In this document: one piece after another, positions 35,508 through 47,355 of the stretch | Numbering within the stretch: the stretch's first letter is position 1 | Layout of the letters: each line of letters opens with the position of its first letter | Source: Lineus longissimus | Lineage: Eukaryota > Nemertea > Pilidiophora > Heteronemertea > Lineidae | Assembly (NCBI RefSeq): GCF_910592395.1 | Contig: NC_088310.1 | Span: 9,929,501 to 9,989,500, forward strand | Length of the DNA stretch: 60,000 nucleotides | Direction: 5' to 3' | The notes under the pieces: generated by a model | Seen by the model: only the letters and a program-made list of their open reading frames with translations | Told to the model about the DNA's origin: nothing | The model's database searches: none | Made by a program: the position numbers and the translations under genes

Positions 35508-36334
35508 AAAGCTGTGCAACTGTGCGAGCATCCTACTGATAAAAGGTAGGTAGTAAACTCCTATGTGGTCTATTTTGTCATCCTGATGGTCTCTCCCTCT
35601 CAGGGTTACTAGTGGTTGCCGGTCCATTACGTCCGGAGTTAAGTCGGCTGAGATCCGATAAGATCTGCCTGGAAACGCCGTAATCAACGATTGAACTAGA
35701 GAGGTGTTCGTAAATGGCTCCTTTGTAATCAGCTCACAATACCAAAACAACATTATTCCACTCTCCTATGAATGTGTAGTTGTTGTTTGTAACCTCTTCA
35801 TGAGATTAACAGACCACCTCGTTACGCACTTCCGTCATCCTCCTCAGACTGCGCGCGACTGTTCAAACTGCTTTGGCTCGTAGAAAGTAGCCTTGAAGTC
35901 TTGTTTACCTAAAAGTCATGGCAGATGTAAATCCTGAAAGAAAAGATTTGATAGAGACAAGGGTAAATGGCACCATTTCGTGCGGGGACGTTTCGAGCGA
36001 GTACCGGTCCGCGCGTTTGCCTATTCAAGCGTGAAAACAGGTCAGAGGCAATTCGAGCGTTGTAAATTATCTAGGATATCGATGATTTCGCTTTTCAAAT
36101 CAGCTGGTAGGATATTCTCTCTGCCCATACAGCCACCATGTCCGTCATCGCAGGCCTGTGAATATACCAGAACTGGCAATCGATCAGCCCACAATCGATT
36201 GCTATAGTCCTGCATAACCACAAAAAAAGTAACATGGTTTCAGCGCATCGGCTGACTTTGGGATGCTTGATTGCCCTGATTCTGGTATCTTCTCGCGCCT
36301 GTGGTCTACTTTACAGGGGTCGCGTGACTTCAGT

Positions 36335-39149
36335 GTGGCAGACACGGAGCGTGCCTGGTTCCACCAGCCCCAGGGTTTAGTCTGAGGCTGATAAGCAACA
36401 ATTATCAATAAATATGATAATACCTCATCTGAATGCCGACGAGCTATTTGTAGGTTGACCATATTTTTAATTTAGAGCAAAGTATCGTTATGTGAGTGGT
36501 GCAATTGGCAACGTACCAGCAGCTTTGTAGAATTTATCATTTTACAATGTAGAAATATCTGTATCATTCTTAAATTAATGCCAGTATTTTATACGCCAGT
36601 CAAAGGAATTGCACCATATCGTGACGTCATTTTGTTGTGATGGTAAACAGTGTAATTTTATTAAGTACTAGTCCTGATTTATAGTTTGTTAAGTAGGTCA
36701 ACTGGTAAATCAAGGAATTGATGTGAAAAGCTGCTGTTTTCAACGCGCCAGTCCGTCACTGCCCTTACTCACATGATTAGTGTTAGAGTAATGCCTTCCA
36801 GCCCGGCACAAACAAGGAAGGCAAATCTGGGCATGAAGAAGATCGTGTGTTGGTAGATGATATTGATGAGGGGAGATACAGTCAGATAGCTCGCGACCTC
36901 GACACACGCACCGACTGCCAACACCGTACCTGAAGATGTTCAAGTCGTCAATATTTAGTTGAACTTGTGGATAGTGTTGACGAATGGGGTTTGTTACAGA
37001 CTGCGTTATGAATTTAATTGGAATGACGCTTGCAATTGGTCAGTTTCACGTGGTTCAGTATTGCCAACAAATATAAGCAAGCTAAATGCCATTTTTTTAC
37101 TCAGGCAGGATATTTTAGTTCCATATTCTTTCCTTCTATGTACTTTTTACCAATCTTCTTAGCCCATTATTTGTTTCCCCCTTTCCATACATGTTCCCTT
37201 CCCTCTTTCTTTGAAACAATCGTTTAATACCAATGTAATCATTTCCCTCTTCTCCATACATGACTGTGCCCTTCTCTCTTCCTGTTAACATGTATGTTGA
37301 CTTCGAAACAATATAATACCCGCAGTGTATACGAGTAACCATCTCCCCTTATCCCTATTTCTATTCATGTTGACCTTATGCACACTTAACCACCTCCCTT
37401 TCCCCATACATGTTTCCATCCCTCTTAATTATGTTGACTTTATGCACCTATAACCATTTCTCCTTCTCCATAGATGTTCCCTTCCTCTTTCAAGTCAGAT
37501 TGACCTTATGCACCTATAACCATTTCCCCTTCTCCATACATGTTTGCTTCTCTCTTTCTATTCATATTGACCTTATGCACCTATAACCATTTCCCCTTCT
37601 CCATACATGTTTGCTTCTCTCTTTCTATTCATATTGACCTTATGCACCTATAACCATTTCCCCTTCTCCATGCACTTCTCTCTTTCTGATTATGTTGAAC
37701 GTATGCACACATAACCATTTCCCCTTCTCCATACATGTTCGGAGTGGCAGACACGGAGCGTGCCTGGTTCCACCAGCCCCAGGGTTTAGTCTGAGGCTGA
37801 TAAGCAACAATTATCAATAAATATGATAATACCTCATCTGAATGCCGACGAGCTATTTGTAGGTTGACCATATTTTTAATTTAGAGCAAAGTATCGTTAT
37901 GTGAGTGGTGCAATTGGCAACGTACCAGCAGCTTTGTAGAATTTATCATTTTACAATGTAGAAATATCTGTATCATTCTTAAATTAATGCCAGTATTTTA
38001 TACGCCAGTCAAAGGAATTGCACCATATCGTGACGTCATTTTGTTGTGATGGTAAACAGTGTAATTTTATTAAGTACTAGTCCTGATTTATAGTTTGTTA
38101 AGTAGGTCAACTGGTAAATCAAGGAATTGATGTGAAAAGCTGCTGTTTTCAACGCGCCAGTCCGTCACTGCCCTTACTCACATGATTAGTGTTAGAGTAA
38201 TGCCTTCCAGCCCGGCACAAACAAGGAAGGCAAATCTGGGCATGAAGAAGATCGTGTGTTGGTAGATGATATTGATGAGGGGAGATACAGTCAGATAGCT
38301 CGCGACCTCGACACACGCACCGACTGCCAACACCGTACCTGAAGATGTTCAAGTCGTCAATATTTAGTTGAACTTGTGGATAGTGTTGACGAATGGGGTT
38401 TGTTACAGACTGCGTTATGAATTTAATTGGAATGACGCTTGCAATTGGTCAGTTTCACGTGGTTCAGTATTGCCAACAAATATAAGCAAGCTAAATGCCA
38501 TTTTTTTACTCAGGCAGGATATTTTAGTTCCATATTCTTTCCTTCTATGTACTTTTTACCAATCTTCTTAGCCCATTATTTGTTTCCCCCTTTCCATACA
38601 TGTTCCCTTCCCTCTTTCTTTGAAACAATCGTTTAATACCAATGTAATCATTTCCCTCTTCTCCATACATGACTGTGCCCTTCTCTCTTCCTGTTAACAT
38701 GTATGTTGACTTCGAAACAATATAATACCCGCAGTGTATACGAGTAACCATCTCCCCTTATCCCTATTTCTATTCATGTTGACCTTATGCACACTTAACC
38801 ACCTCCCTTTCCCCATACATGTTTCCATCCCTCTTAATTATGTTGACTTTATGCACCTATAACCATTTCTCCTTCTCCATAGATGTTCCCTTCCTCTTTC
38901 AAGTCAGATTGACCTTATGCACCTATAACCATTTCCCCTTCTCCATACATGTTTGCTTCTCTCTTTCTATTCATGTTGACCTTATGCACCTATAACCATT
39001 TCCCCTTCTCCATACGTGTTCCCTTCCCTCTTTCTATTCATATTGACCTTATGCACCTATAACCATTTCCCCTTCTCCATGCACTTCTCTCTTTCTGATT
39101 ATGTTGAACTTATGCACACATAACCATTTCCCCTTCTCCATACATGTTC
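36335..39149. repeat. 1409-bp tandem duplication containing exon 3
   Basis: 36335-37743 is repeated at 37744-39149 with an offset of exactly 1409 bases; GTGGCAGACACGGAGCGTGC, exon 3 and the minisatellite recur at that spacing. The two copies look almost identical. The junction at 37740/37744 joins the intron 2 minisatellite (CCATACATGTTC) to intron 3 sequence. Arm A has only one copy. Confidence 0.95.
37180..37740. repeat. 67-bp minisatellite, arm B, inner copy
   Basis: Reverse-complement units (CCCCTTCTCCATACATGT, then CTCTTTCTATTCATATTGAC, CTTATGCACCTATAACCA) as in arm A intron 2. The array ends abruptly at the tandem-duplication junction. Confidence 0.9.
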
Positions 39150-39370
39150 CCTTCCCTCTTTCTTTTCATATTGACCTTATGCACACATAACCATTTCCCC
39201 TTCTCCGTACATGTTCCCTTCCCTCTTTCTATTCATATTGACCTTATGCACCTATAACCATTTCCCCTTCTCCATGCACTTCTCTCTTTCTGATTATGTT
39301 GAACGTATGCACACATAACCATTTCCCCTTCGCCATACATGTTCCCTTCTCTTCCCTTTTTCTATTACAT
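38589..39370. repeat. 67-bp minisatellite, arm B, outer copy
   Basis: The same array in the second copy of the duplication, continuing past 39149 toward exon 2. Copy number and unit order differ from arm A. Confidence 0.9.
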
Positions 39371-39642
39371 TCCAGGCAGCATTCAATCATGGACTTCTAT
39401 ACTACGCTACAAGTCCATGATTCAATCAAGTATCTTACCTTGTTCATCGGATTTCAGCAGACATGAAATTGTTGATCTGATCAGCGAAGGAGGCAATGCC
39501 ATTAACAGCGAAACAATGGACACTGAAATGAAATAAACAGTTGGCTCACAGGAAAACACTATGACTATTCTACCATTTTTTTCTACCAGAACGCCATCCC
39601 GTGTAAACTCTTGCTCGATACGGAGTAGTGTATCCCTGCGTC

Positions 39643-40025
39643 TTCTTCTTCTTCTTTCCGCCACGTTGCGACCTAGGTCGTCATCAGTGCGATCATTTGA
39701 CTCCATCTTAATCGGTTGGTCGCCAGACCCGCAGGTCTCTATCCACGCCGATCGTCCTTGCGTCGCGCTCGGCCGCTTCAATCCACCTCATCCGGTGTTT
39801 CGCATCCGTCATACTCGGATCCCATTCCATCACTGCTCTTGGTGGTCTGGTTGGTTCCATTCGGCATACATGGCCAAACCACCTCAGTCTCCTCTTTTGC
39901 AGGAGCAGGGAAAGAGGCGGTTGTCCAATCCTGGCTCGGGTAACTGTATTCCTGGTCCGGTTGAACCACAGAACCAACAGGATCCTTAGGAGGCATCGGG
40001 AATCGAAGGCGAAGCCCTGCTAAAA
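39643..40025 (-). mobile_element. LINE ORF2 3' fragment in intron 1, arm B
   Basis: Mirror of 12750-13150, with KRRLRWFGHVCRMEP on the minus strand. It lacks one base pair in the 'RVLATNRLRW' region, so its frame ends earlier (RVWRPTD). Confidence 0.6.
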
Positions 40026-41300
40026 GATCAAAGCAAGTTACTGTTGACTTGCATTTTGTTTTAACGTTTTCCCCTCATAATCCACTCCAGAAGTGATTGC
40101 TCTAAACAATACCACAAGATAAAACAAAAACGTAGTTACCAAGATACATGAAAATGTCGTCCACTGCCCAGGCATTCACCAAGCATCCTCCAATCGCGGA
40201 TAGACATCCCAGTGCGGCTATCACAATATCCGAGATGGGGAGCTGCTTTAGAAGTTTCAGACTGACCAGTCCTGCAACTTGACCACTTAAACCACTAAGA
40301 GCTCCGTAAATACCAATCAATACGGGTCCCCAACACAGAGGCGCGTTCAATACATAGAGTATCTGCAGACTATTACCTCCCAGTGGCACTTCATAAAAGA
40401 AGAACATGGCCGACAAAAGGATCACTTTGACATTTCGTCTGTTTTCGCTGTTTTTGAAGACGCCTTTTATTCGTTTTAGAGTTTTCTTCAATGACTTATC
40501 TTTGTTCTTAACACGTGTGATAGTCTCTTGAACAAAAATAAAAATAAAGGCCAGATTTACAAGTTGGATGCATCCGAATGTCAGAGTGGTGATCGTGTAA
40601 CCATGACCTTTGATGAAGTATCCGGTGGCCATTTTGGAGGCAGCAAAGGCAACACATTGCATGCTATCAAGATGGTGATCCTGAAACCGCGTCGTTCAGG
40701 GGTTGTGGTGTCCGCGATGTAACACACAGCGGCTGTGTTCATGGTCAGGAGTCCGCCACATAGCCCTTCACAGGCTTCACCAAACAACAAACAATAAACT
40801 GGGAGTCTAAACCAGACGGTCGCTAAAATAACCGCCATTTTGACGACACTTGCAAAACATGGAAGAATCAGGACAAGGCGTCTTCCGACTAAATCCGAAT
40901 AGGCACCGAGTAACAGCGTGAGGAACAATTGGAACGTGGCGCGTACGATATCAATATAATTGAGCCATTTTGATGTCTCGCTCTGCACAATTTTCATATT
41001 TAAGAAGGCAGTATCAGAATTATTCACCCGTTCACATCGGCGTCGCCCCGAAGTCACATTTTCACCAGACGTCAGATTATGAAGCGAATATTCCGGATAT
41101 TGCCTTTGGAACATCGAATAGAGATACTGTTCCACGACTGGTCCACTCGCCACAACCACGAAGCAGTACACAAGGAATACGGGTTCGACAATCGATATCC
41201 TTCTCTTGATCGCTTTTGAGCCATCAGCTTCGGACTGGGCGACCACTGATTGTTTTGGTGGAATCGGCGCCTTAGCTGGAAGGAGTGGCTCCGACTTCAT

Positions 41301-41924
41301 GCTGGAGTAGGTCTAGCTACAGCACCGCAGATATGTCATTGCTACAAGTATATACTCTAACTATCTGTCACTCACCGGTGAATAGACGCTCTTGAATCTG
41401 CATCCACAATCATTTGATTGCGGAGCAGAACCAACAAGGAAGTTAATTATGAATTTTGCGCCTATCATTATTTGCATTTACGACACAGTGATTTTAGTCC
41501 ACGAAAATATGACGCGGCACGCAAAAAGCCCAAAAAGGCTAATAAAAGTTGTCCGCAGCATTTCATTTCTATGGTTCGTTCTCGGTCTTTGGTCCGATTC
41601 TTGCAAGTATCTTTTGAAACTGCAGACTTTGGAGTTTCAGATTTTACAATAACATTGTGTTCAACTGCGGCATTTTCTGCGTGAAGTCACAATTCTGAAA
41701 TCAGAATGTCATTTTCTCTGGAAATGAAGTATAGGTTTGTGATGAGTTGGGAGTCAAATCATCCCCGGATCATTTTCAAACGTCTCTTGAGAACTAGGCA
41801 TGCTAGGCATCGATTAGACCAAAAATGTGTAACATATTTTGGATTGGCCACTTTGATATAATAGTATAGAAATGCAATTATTTATTTTACACTGATTAAT
41901 GACATTCCACAGATTTTTCCGATT
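41301..41924. other. Upstream region of the arm B transporter
   Basis: Mirror of the arm A upstream region. No gene was seen, and no promoter motif could be assigned confidently. Confidence 0.35.
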
Positions 41925-42369
41925 GAGACAAGAACACCATTGAATATTCATAGGTTGGAGGTTCCAGACCTATCAGTTAGACGCGAGTATGTCTTTAACT
42001 GTCAAGTGCATATTTGGAGAGGTATTGAAAAGATATTTGGTGTGGCAAGTCTACAGATATAAAGAAATTATTTGATTGAAAAATTAATTTTGAATTTTGC
42101 TAATTTGGCAATAGGGGACGACTTTTGAGATTTTTCTGCCAGTTGGCTGAAAAGAGTGGAAATATCAACGTCTGTCCAATTTGTTGATTTCAAAAAATTT
42201 GCGTGGTCAATTACCAGTTTACTTTTCACAATTTAATTGCCTGACTATCCGGAATATCATATCAAAATTTCAGATTCACAACCCCACGCAGTATTTGATG
42301 CGACGCGGTCAAACATTGACAACAATTTAACTGCTAAAAGGCTTAAAAAATCAATGGTGGTCTTGTCTC
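41925..42369. mobile_element. GAGACAAGACC MITE, arm B outer copy
   Basis: Same 19-bp inverted ends as at 10447-10884; the left end has one change (GAGACAAGAACACCATTGA). Confidence 0.8.
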
Positions 42370-42495
42370 ATGATCTCCATGCGCATGCTAAAGCACGAGG
42401 GCGTTGCAGACTTTAAAGTAACCATAACACCATAAAGGAGATTGGCATTGGTTCTGAAATCATGTGCACCAAAGTCGTGTATTTTTGTATTGCAG

Positions 42496-43580
42496 AAAAA
42501 GCTGAGGAAGTTCAAAGTTCTCAAGAAAACCAGAGCAAAACTCCTTGTCAGGCAATTCTGTGGCAGTTCCTTTGAACTTGATAACAAGACATATAGTGAT
42601 GCTGTATCCAGCGACTCCAAAGCTGATGTTTACAACAATTACAACTGGGTGGAAGAACCTAAATTCGTTCCAAATGAAGAAAGTATTGACATTGTAAGCG
42701 AAACTTTCGTCGTCGAAGTATTGGTATATGCTCCGCCGTTCGAAGGCCTGGCCGACCAAACTGAAATCTTACAGGAATTAGGCCTACTCAATGATTATAC
42801 TCCGACCCAGAATGCTGCAGACGGAGCTGTCGCAGAGGACGTACGCAATGCTACGTCAACGAAGAATATTGCATACCAGCTGTCGTAGATGAAGTACTCA
42901 ATGTTACTCCAACGAAGAACATTGCATACCCAGCTGTCGTAGATGAAGCACTCAATGCTATTCCAACGAAGAACATTGCATACCCAGCTGTCGTAGATGA
43001 AGCACTCAATGCTATTCCAACGAAGAACATTGCATATCCAGCTGTCGTAGATGAAGCACTCAATGCTATTCCAACGAAGAACATTGCAGACCCAGCTGTC
43101 GTAGATGAAGCACTCAATTCCATTCCAACGAAGAATATTGCATACCCAGCTGTCGTAGGTGAAGTACTCTAAGCTACTCCGACGAAGAACGCTGCAGACC
43201 CGCCATCTCTCCTCGAGGAACTACATGTTCTCAATAACACACATACCGAGAATGCTGTAGACCGAACTGACGAAGAGGAATCAGTAGAATTTACTCCTTC
43301 TGTTGTTAATGTAACTGTAGCTCAAACTTTCGAAGTTGAAGTACCCAATGATGTTCACATCATTTATACCATGTATGGACCTCCTACACCCGCTGCCAAA
43401 TGTTTTCCAGTAGTAGAGGGAGAAACTGAAGAGGCTTACAACTGTAACACTGACAAGGTAGGGTTCATACATGTATATAGGTTTGTTTGTAAGGCCAAAA
43501 CTATAAGAACAGTACCTGTAGTACATACTGTAAGCTTACAAAATGCACAAAACAAAACAGAAAAGAAAAGGTGTCTGTGA
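42496..43580 (+). pseudogene. Gene with 18-residue tandem repeat, arm B copy
   Basis: Opens after acceptor TGTATTGCAG with KKLRKFKVLKKTRAKLLVRQ, continues through acidic sequence to the 54-bp units (42835-43170, PTKNIAYPAVVDEALNAI) and ends with MYGPPTPAAKCFPVVEGE and KKRCL at 43580. It carries the same one-base shift in the first unit and the same TAA in the last unit as arm A. The lesions are shared, so they arose before the duplication or mark the real end of a protein of about 130 residues. Function unknown. Confidence 0.5.
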
Positions 43581-43813
43581 ATTATTCTCCTAAACATTTT
43601 TCCTCAAGGCCGCCAGGTGGCGGCAGTGACACCAAGAACGTGTGACATTGCGTCAAAATCAAGGCCATCTATTAACAGTCCAACAGTAAGATCGCTACCG
43701 GCTGTACCCCTGAAGAAAGATAGCTTTTCAATGAATAGAAGCTAATATTTTAAATTAGTTTTCAACAATGGTGTCTACAGCAACTTTTATGCATTTAATA
43801 TTCATTCAAAATT

Positions 43814-44280
43814 TTGGGGTACACCATATGTTATAGATCTTGCTCCTACCAAAACAGCGCAGCTGTATCTTTCGCAGATGAAGCAAATCGTCATCAGCCC
43901 ACACCTGCTGCCAGATACGAACTAGGAAGATGTCGAAATAATTCGTCTCTTTATATTGATGTGATCATGACACGGGATGCCTTCTGCATACATGCTCATG
44001 AATTACATTCCAGCCGACTTTCACAGATATCCCGATTTATTTAAATATGTAAAACTTTTGAACTCGCCAAAGAATACATTAATAAAACTAACTAAATTTT
44101 TGTCAAAGTCTCTCCAACTACTCTAATCATATTTCAAGCAAATTCGTATTCTTTTGTTGATGTTAAAAAACCTTCGCATGTATATTCGTATTTCTATTGT
44201 ATATAGGTAGTTTTGTGCTCTACGCAATGTAATTTTGTTTAGCAATAAACCTTATTCCATTCTATTCCATTCTATTCTAT
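43814..44280 (+). mobile_element. Candidate retroelement 3' end, arm B
   Basis: Mirror of 8540-9000. It ends GCAATAAACCTTATTCCATT followed by repeated ATTCT (to 44280). The next about 200 bp (44312-44500) differ from arm A, where the equivalent stretch is much shorter. Confidence 0.35.
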
Positions 44281-44532
44281 GAAAGCTTACAATGACAGCT
44301 TTCGACAGTACCCGGTGTGCAAGGGATAGTAGTCCTAGGGCTGATAGTCCGTGTAACAATAGCCCACATTGCTCAATGTTTTGGTAAGGGTTAGCGGTAC
44401 AATAGATCATGCTGCTTAATTGGTCAAATACAATGCTACCGGACTATGACTCCAGGGGGACTATATCCGCTGTCACACCGGTCAATAAAATAGATCTCCG
44501 AACATAACTTACATTTTATAACATTCTAACAG

Positions 44533-44836
44533 ATTTCTTCTTGTCCGAAAAAGGCTGGAAAGGTTTGGAGAATTTTGCGGCGCATACAGAGAGCGTTCAC
44601 TTCTGCTAGAAGTAATGGAACACAAAGTTGTGACCATAATGCAGAGACTCTGTACAAGGTGTGCCACAGAACTGATTGCAAAACGGGGAACGAGAGATCT
44701 TGCCCGCTTGATTGCAAACAGCACCGTGCTCTCGGGGAGGAGAAGGAGAAAGAGACGTTTAGCAGTTGAAGAGGAGACTTTCGATATAACATTGAATACG
44801 AAGAGAACTGTTGCGTGCTCGATCTGGGAGCTTTAG
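44533..44836 (+). CDS. Unknown exon, arm B copy
   Basis: Acceptor ACATTCTAACAG, then an open frame to TAG at 44834-44836. It shares FGEFCGAYRERSLLLEVMEH and the C-terminal TKRTVACSIWEL with arm A. A 12-bp shorter middle (CATELIAKRGTRDL) changes several residues but restores the frame. The ends are more conserved than the middle, which is weak support for coding. Confidence 0.4.
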
Positions 44837-44958
44837 TCAGCAAGGATACGGTAAGATTAATGTAGAAGGTTGCTAGCATGATGCAAACCATGACTTTTGA
44901 CAGAAGCTATGGGTCAAATTGGTAGTCCCCATATGAAGGCGACTTTATATGCAATATA

Positions 44959-47353
44959 CTGTATTTTCATCGACAAACCACCGGTTCCTAATATTCAGGC
45001 CAAACCCACCTTATGATGGTACGTATTAGAGGATCACAATACACGCATGGTAACGACCAATAGCAGTAGACTGTCAACTTGGAAGCCAGGCCTAGGTTTT
45101 AGAGGGGCTGCTGTATGTTTCGCAGGTGACCTAATAGGGTTGCGTCATTTGTACGGACGAGTGCCGCGGCGGAATAACACGGGGTGTCCCACAAAATACT
45201 CCACCGGTTTTTACGGGGTGTTTAATTTCAAAATTTGAGTACCTTAAAAAGCGTAAAAAGGCATATCAAGGCTTGTTTGCTAAGCGTAATGGATGATTGA
45301 AAGGAACTTCGAACAACAATGTCTGGTCCATAGTTTGGAATCCGGGAGAATTACCTTAGCATTTTAGTTGGGACACCACGTAGGCCTAAAAGGGCAAAAA
45401 CTATTGAGTAATCAGTGAGGTTTCAGGCGTATATAAAGTTTGGGTACTGTCGGAAACCTCTTCTTGCCTTGCCTACAACTTGTAGAAATATGGATGAGCC
45501 ACTGCCTAAAAGAAAGCGTAGTTATTCCGTGTCGGAGAAGCTGCGATACCTGCGAGACTTTGAGATTGCCATTGGAAATGGCACTGTGCGAACGATGACA
45601 GAATTTGCCAACCACCACAACATACCTTTTGAGACGTTTCGCAGGTGGAACCGTCATGACCTGGAATTGAAGGAGGAGCAGAACCGGGGCAAAGACCGAA
45701 AGGTGAAGCAGAGGATGATTGGTTACTGGCCTGAGGTCGAAGACCAACTAGAAATTTGGTTCCGGGATGTTCGGCGAAGACGTCTACCTGTTGTGATCCA
45801 GGATGTCCAGGAGAAGGCCGTGCAACTATTCCAGACCATGGTGGGATGCCCTCCCAGAAGAGCGCCGACAACTCGCCACAGAGGCAAAACCACTAATGCA
45901 TGATTTCCATGCACCCAACGGCTGGGTGGAACTTTTTATGAAGAGGAAGGACATCAGCCTGCGGAAAGTCACGAAGAACACTACCACCATTCCAGAAAAC
46001 GCCGTTGTCCTGGTTCGAAACTTTCGCGATGAAAAAACCAACACCATCGAAAATTTTGGTATACCAATGCGCCTGTTTTTCAACATGGACCAGACTTTCC
46101 TCCTTTTTGACCTCCGCCTAATGTACACCCTCAATGAGAAAGGCGGCAAGGCTGTTGATGTACGAACCTCCAGGAAGAATCCAAAGCTGGGATGTTCTAC
46201 ACTTTGCATGGCGGCGAATGGCGATAAGATGCGAGCCCACATCACCTTTCCGAGAAGAGGATTTGTTCGCGCGCTTCAAGCTCTGGAAGAGGCCGAGTTG
46301 CCCGAAAACGTTGTGGTCACATCGTCCGCCACGGGATGGGTCAGACAGGGGACGATTCACCATTGGCTTGACGAAATCTTCATCCAATACGTCCATGAGG
46401 CCCATGCTGAACAGTTCATACTTTTGGTAGATCAGTTCAGAGTACATCGAACGGAGAACTTCAGGAATCGTCCAACTGCAGAAGGGGGCAGACTCAACTT
46501 TGTACCGGCCGGATGCACATCTTTGGCACAACCCCTGGATGTGGCTGTCATGAGATCCTTCAAATGTCACGCCAGACAAGCATGGAAGTCATGGAAGACC
46601 GAAAACACCAACGAAGCAGGCCAGTGTGATCCAATTGGACTCAGAGATGTTGTCAACATCGTCAGCCGTGCCTTGGAAGCGATCAGCCCAGAGGTCGTCG
46701 AGCATGGATTTGAGAAAGCGTTACGCCCACAGAACATAGACGCAGGTCCACACCCAGTTTCAGATGTGGACGATGACGACGAACAGGGGGTAGAATTCCT
46801 CAATCTGCCTGATGAGTTTGAGCCTGAGATAGCAGGGCAGTAAGCAATCGGGTCAACAGAGACAATCGGCAAGCGGACCAGAATAAAAATCCAAAATAAT
46901 GAATAAAAAAATTAAAAAAACAGAAATGAGAAATAAAAAACAAAAAAAAATTGAATAAAGGCATAAAAAGATGAATAAAGATTGGATGAAAGCCAATCTG
47001 AATAAACCTGAATGCACGAAGCGTCGCTGTCTTGAAGCGATGCTGGTAGAGCCCCAAAAAGGCCTGTGATGCCCACTCAAACGCGTTTTATGTGAGAAAG
47101 GGTTAACGTTGATCTATCAAACAGACCCAAACCGCAAAACCGCACTGAAACCGCAAACTCAGACTGCAAACCACAATAAACGCGAGCGCTTTGCATATCC
47201 TATGTGTCTCGTTGGGCCAATCTGTCATTCTACTAGTAATACACCTACTTCATTCAACTTTCGACCAATGAGTGAAATGGCATTGTGCCCTGTGCTCGCG
47301 GTAGGCGTATGCATTAAGCCTAATGAACCGGTCTTACATCGATGAAAAGACAG
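44959..47353 (+). mobile_element. pogo/Tigger-like DNA transposon, first copy
   Basis: The element is flanked by TA at 44957-44958 and 47354-47355. Its left end reads CTGTATTTTCATCGACAAAC and its right end, inverted, CTGTCTTTTCATCGATGTAA, giving short imperfect terminal inverted repeats. TA duplication and a DDD-type transposase fit the pogo branch of Tc1/mariner. It is 2395 bp with one transposase gene (45490-46843). Its 5' half is the part retained in arm A. Confidence 0.9.
45490..46843 (+). pseudogene. pogo-type transposase, one-base frameshift
   Basis: About 450 residues in family order. The N-terminal CENP-B/psq-type DNA-binding region starts MDEPLPKRKRSYSVSEKLR; a second HTH-like region follows (WPEVEDQLEIWFRDVRRRR). 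The DDE_1 catalytic core has FFNMDQTFL, ILLVDQFRVHRT and GCTSLAQPLDVAVMRSFK, the third acidic residue being Asp as in pogo. An extra A near 45838 (GACCATGG against GACCTGG in the sister copy) breaks the frame, so the protein is not made intact. The enzyme would cut and paste the element at TA sites. Confidence 0.88.
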
Positions 47354-47355
47354 TA

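Larger units (their letters stand above)
35822..41300 (-). pseudogene. SLC46-like MFS transporter, arm B copy, full-length but broken
   Basis: Exons on the minus strand: 41300-40140, 39522-39439, 38338-38182 and again 36929-36773 (duplicated exon 3), 35933-35822. Exon 1 encodes the N-terminal helices, the MFS signature LLGAYSDLVGRRLVL and YIADTTTPERRGFRI. One base is missing after ILIACN near 40660 (GCATGCAATGTG against GCATGCAAGTGTG in A), which shifts the frame. Exon 4 has TAG at 35911-35909 where A has TAT, removing about 30 C-terminal residues. Both exon 3 copies change GG to AG in MPGF, replacing Gly with Arg. Splice sites remain good. Most likely a pseudogene; an assembly error could explain the single-base shift but not the stop. 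Confidence 0.85.
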
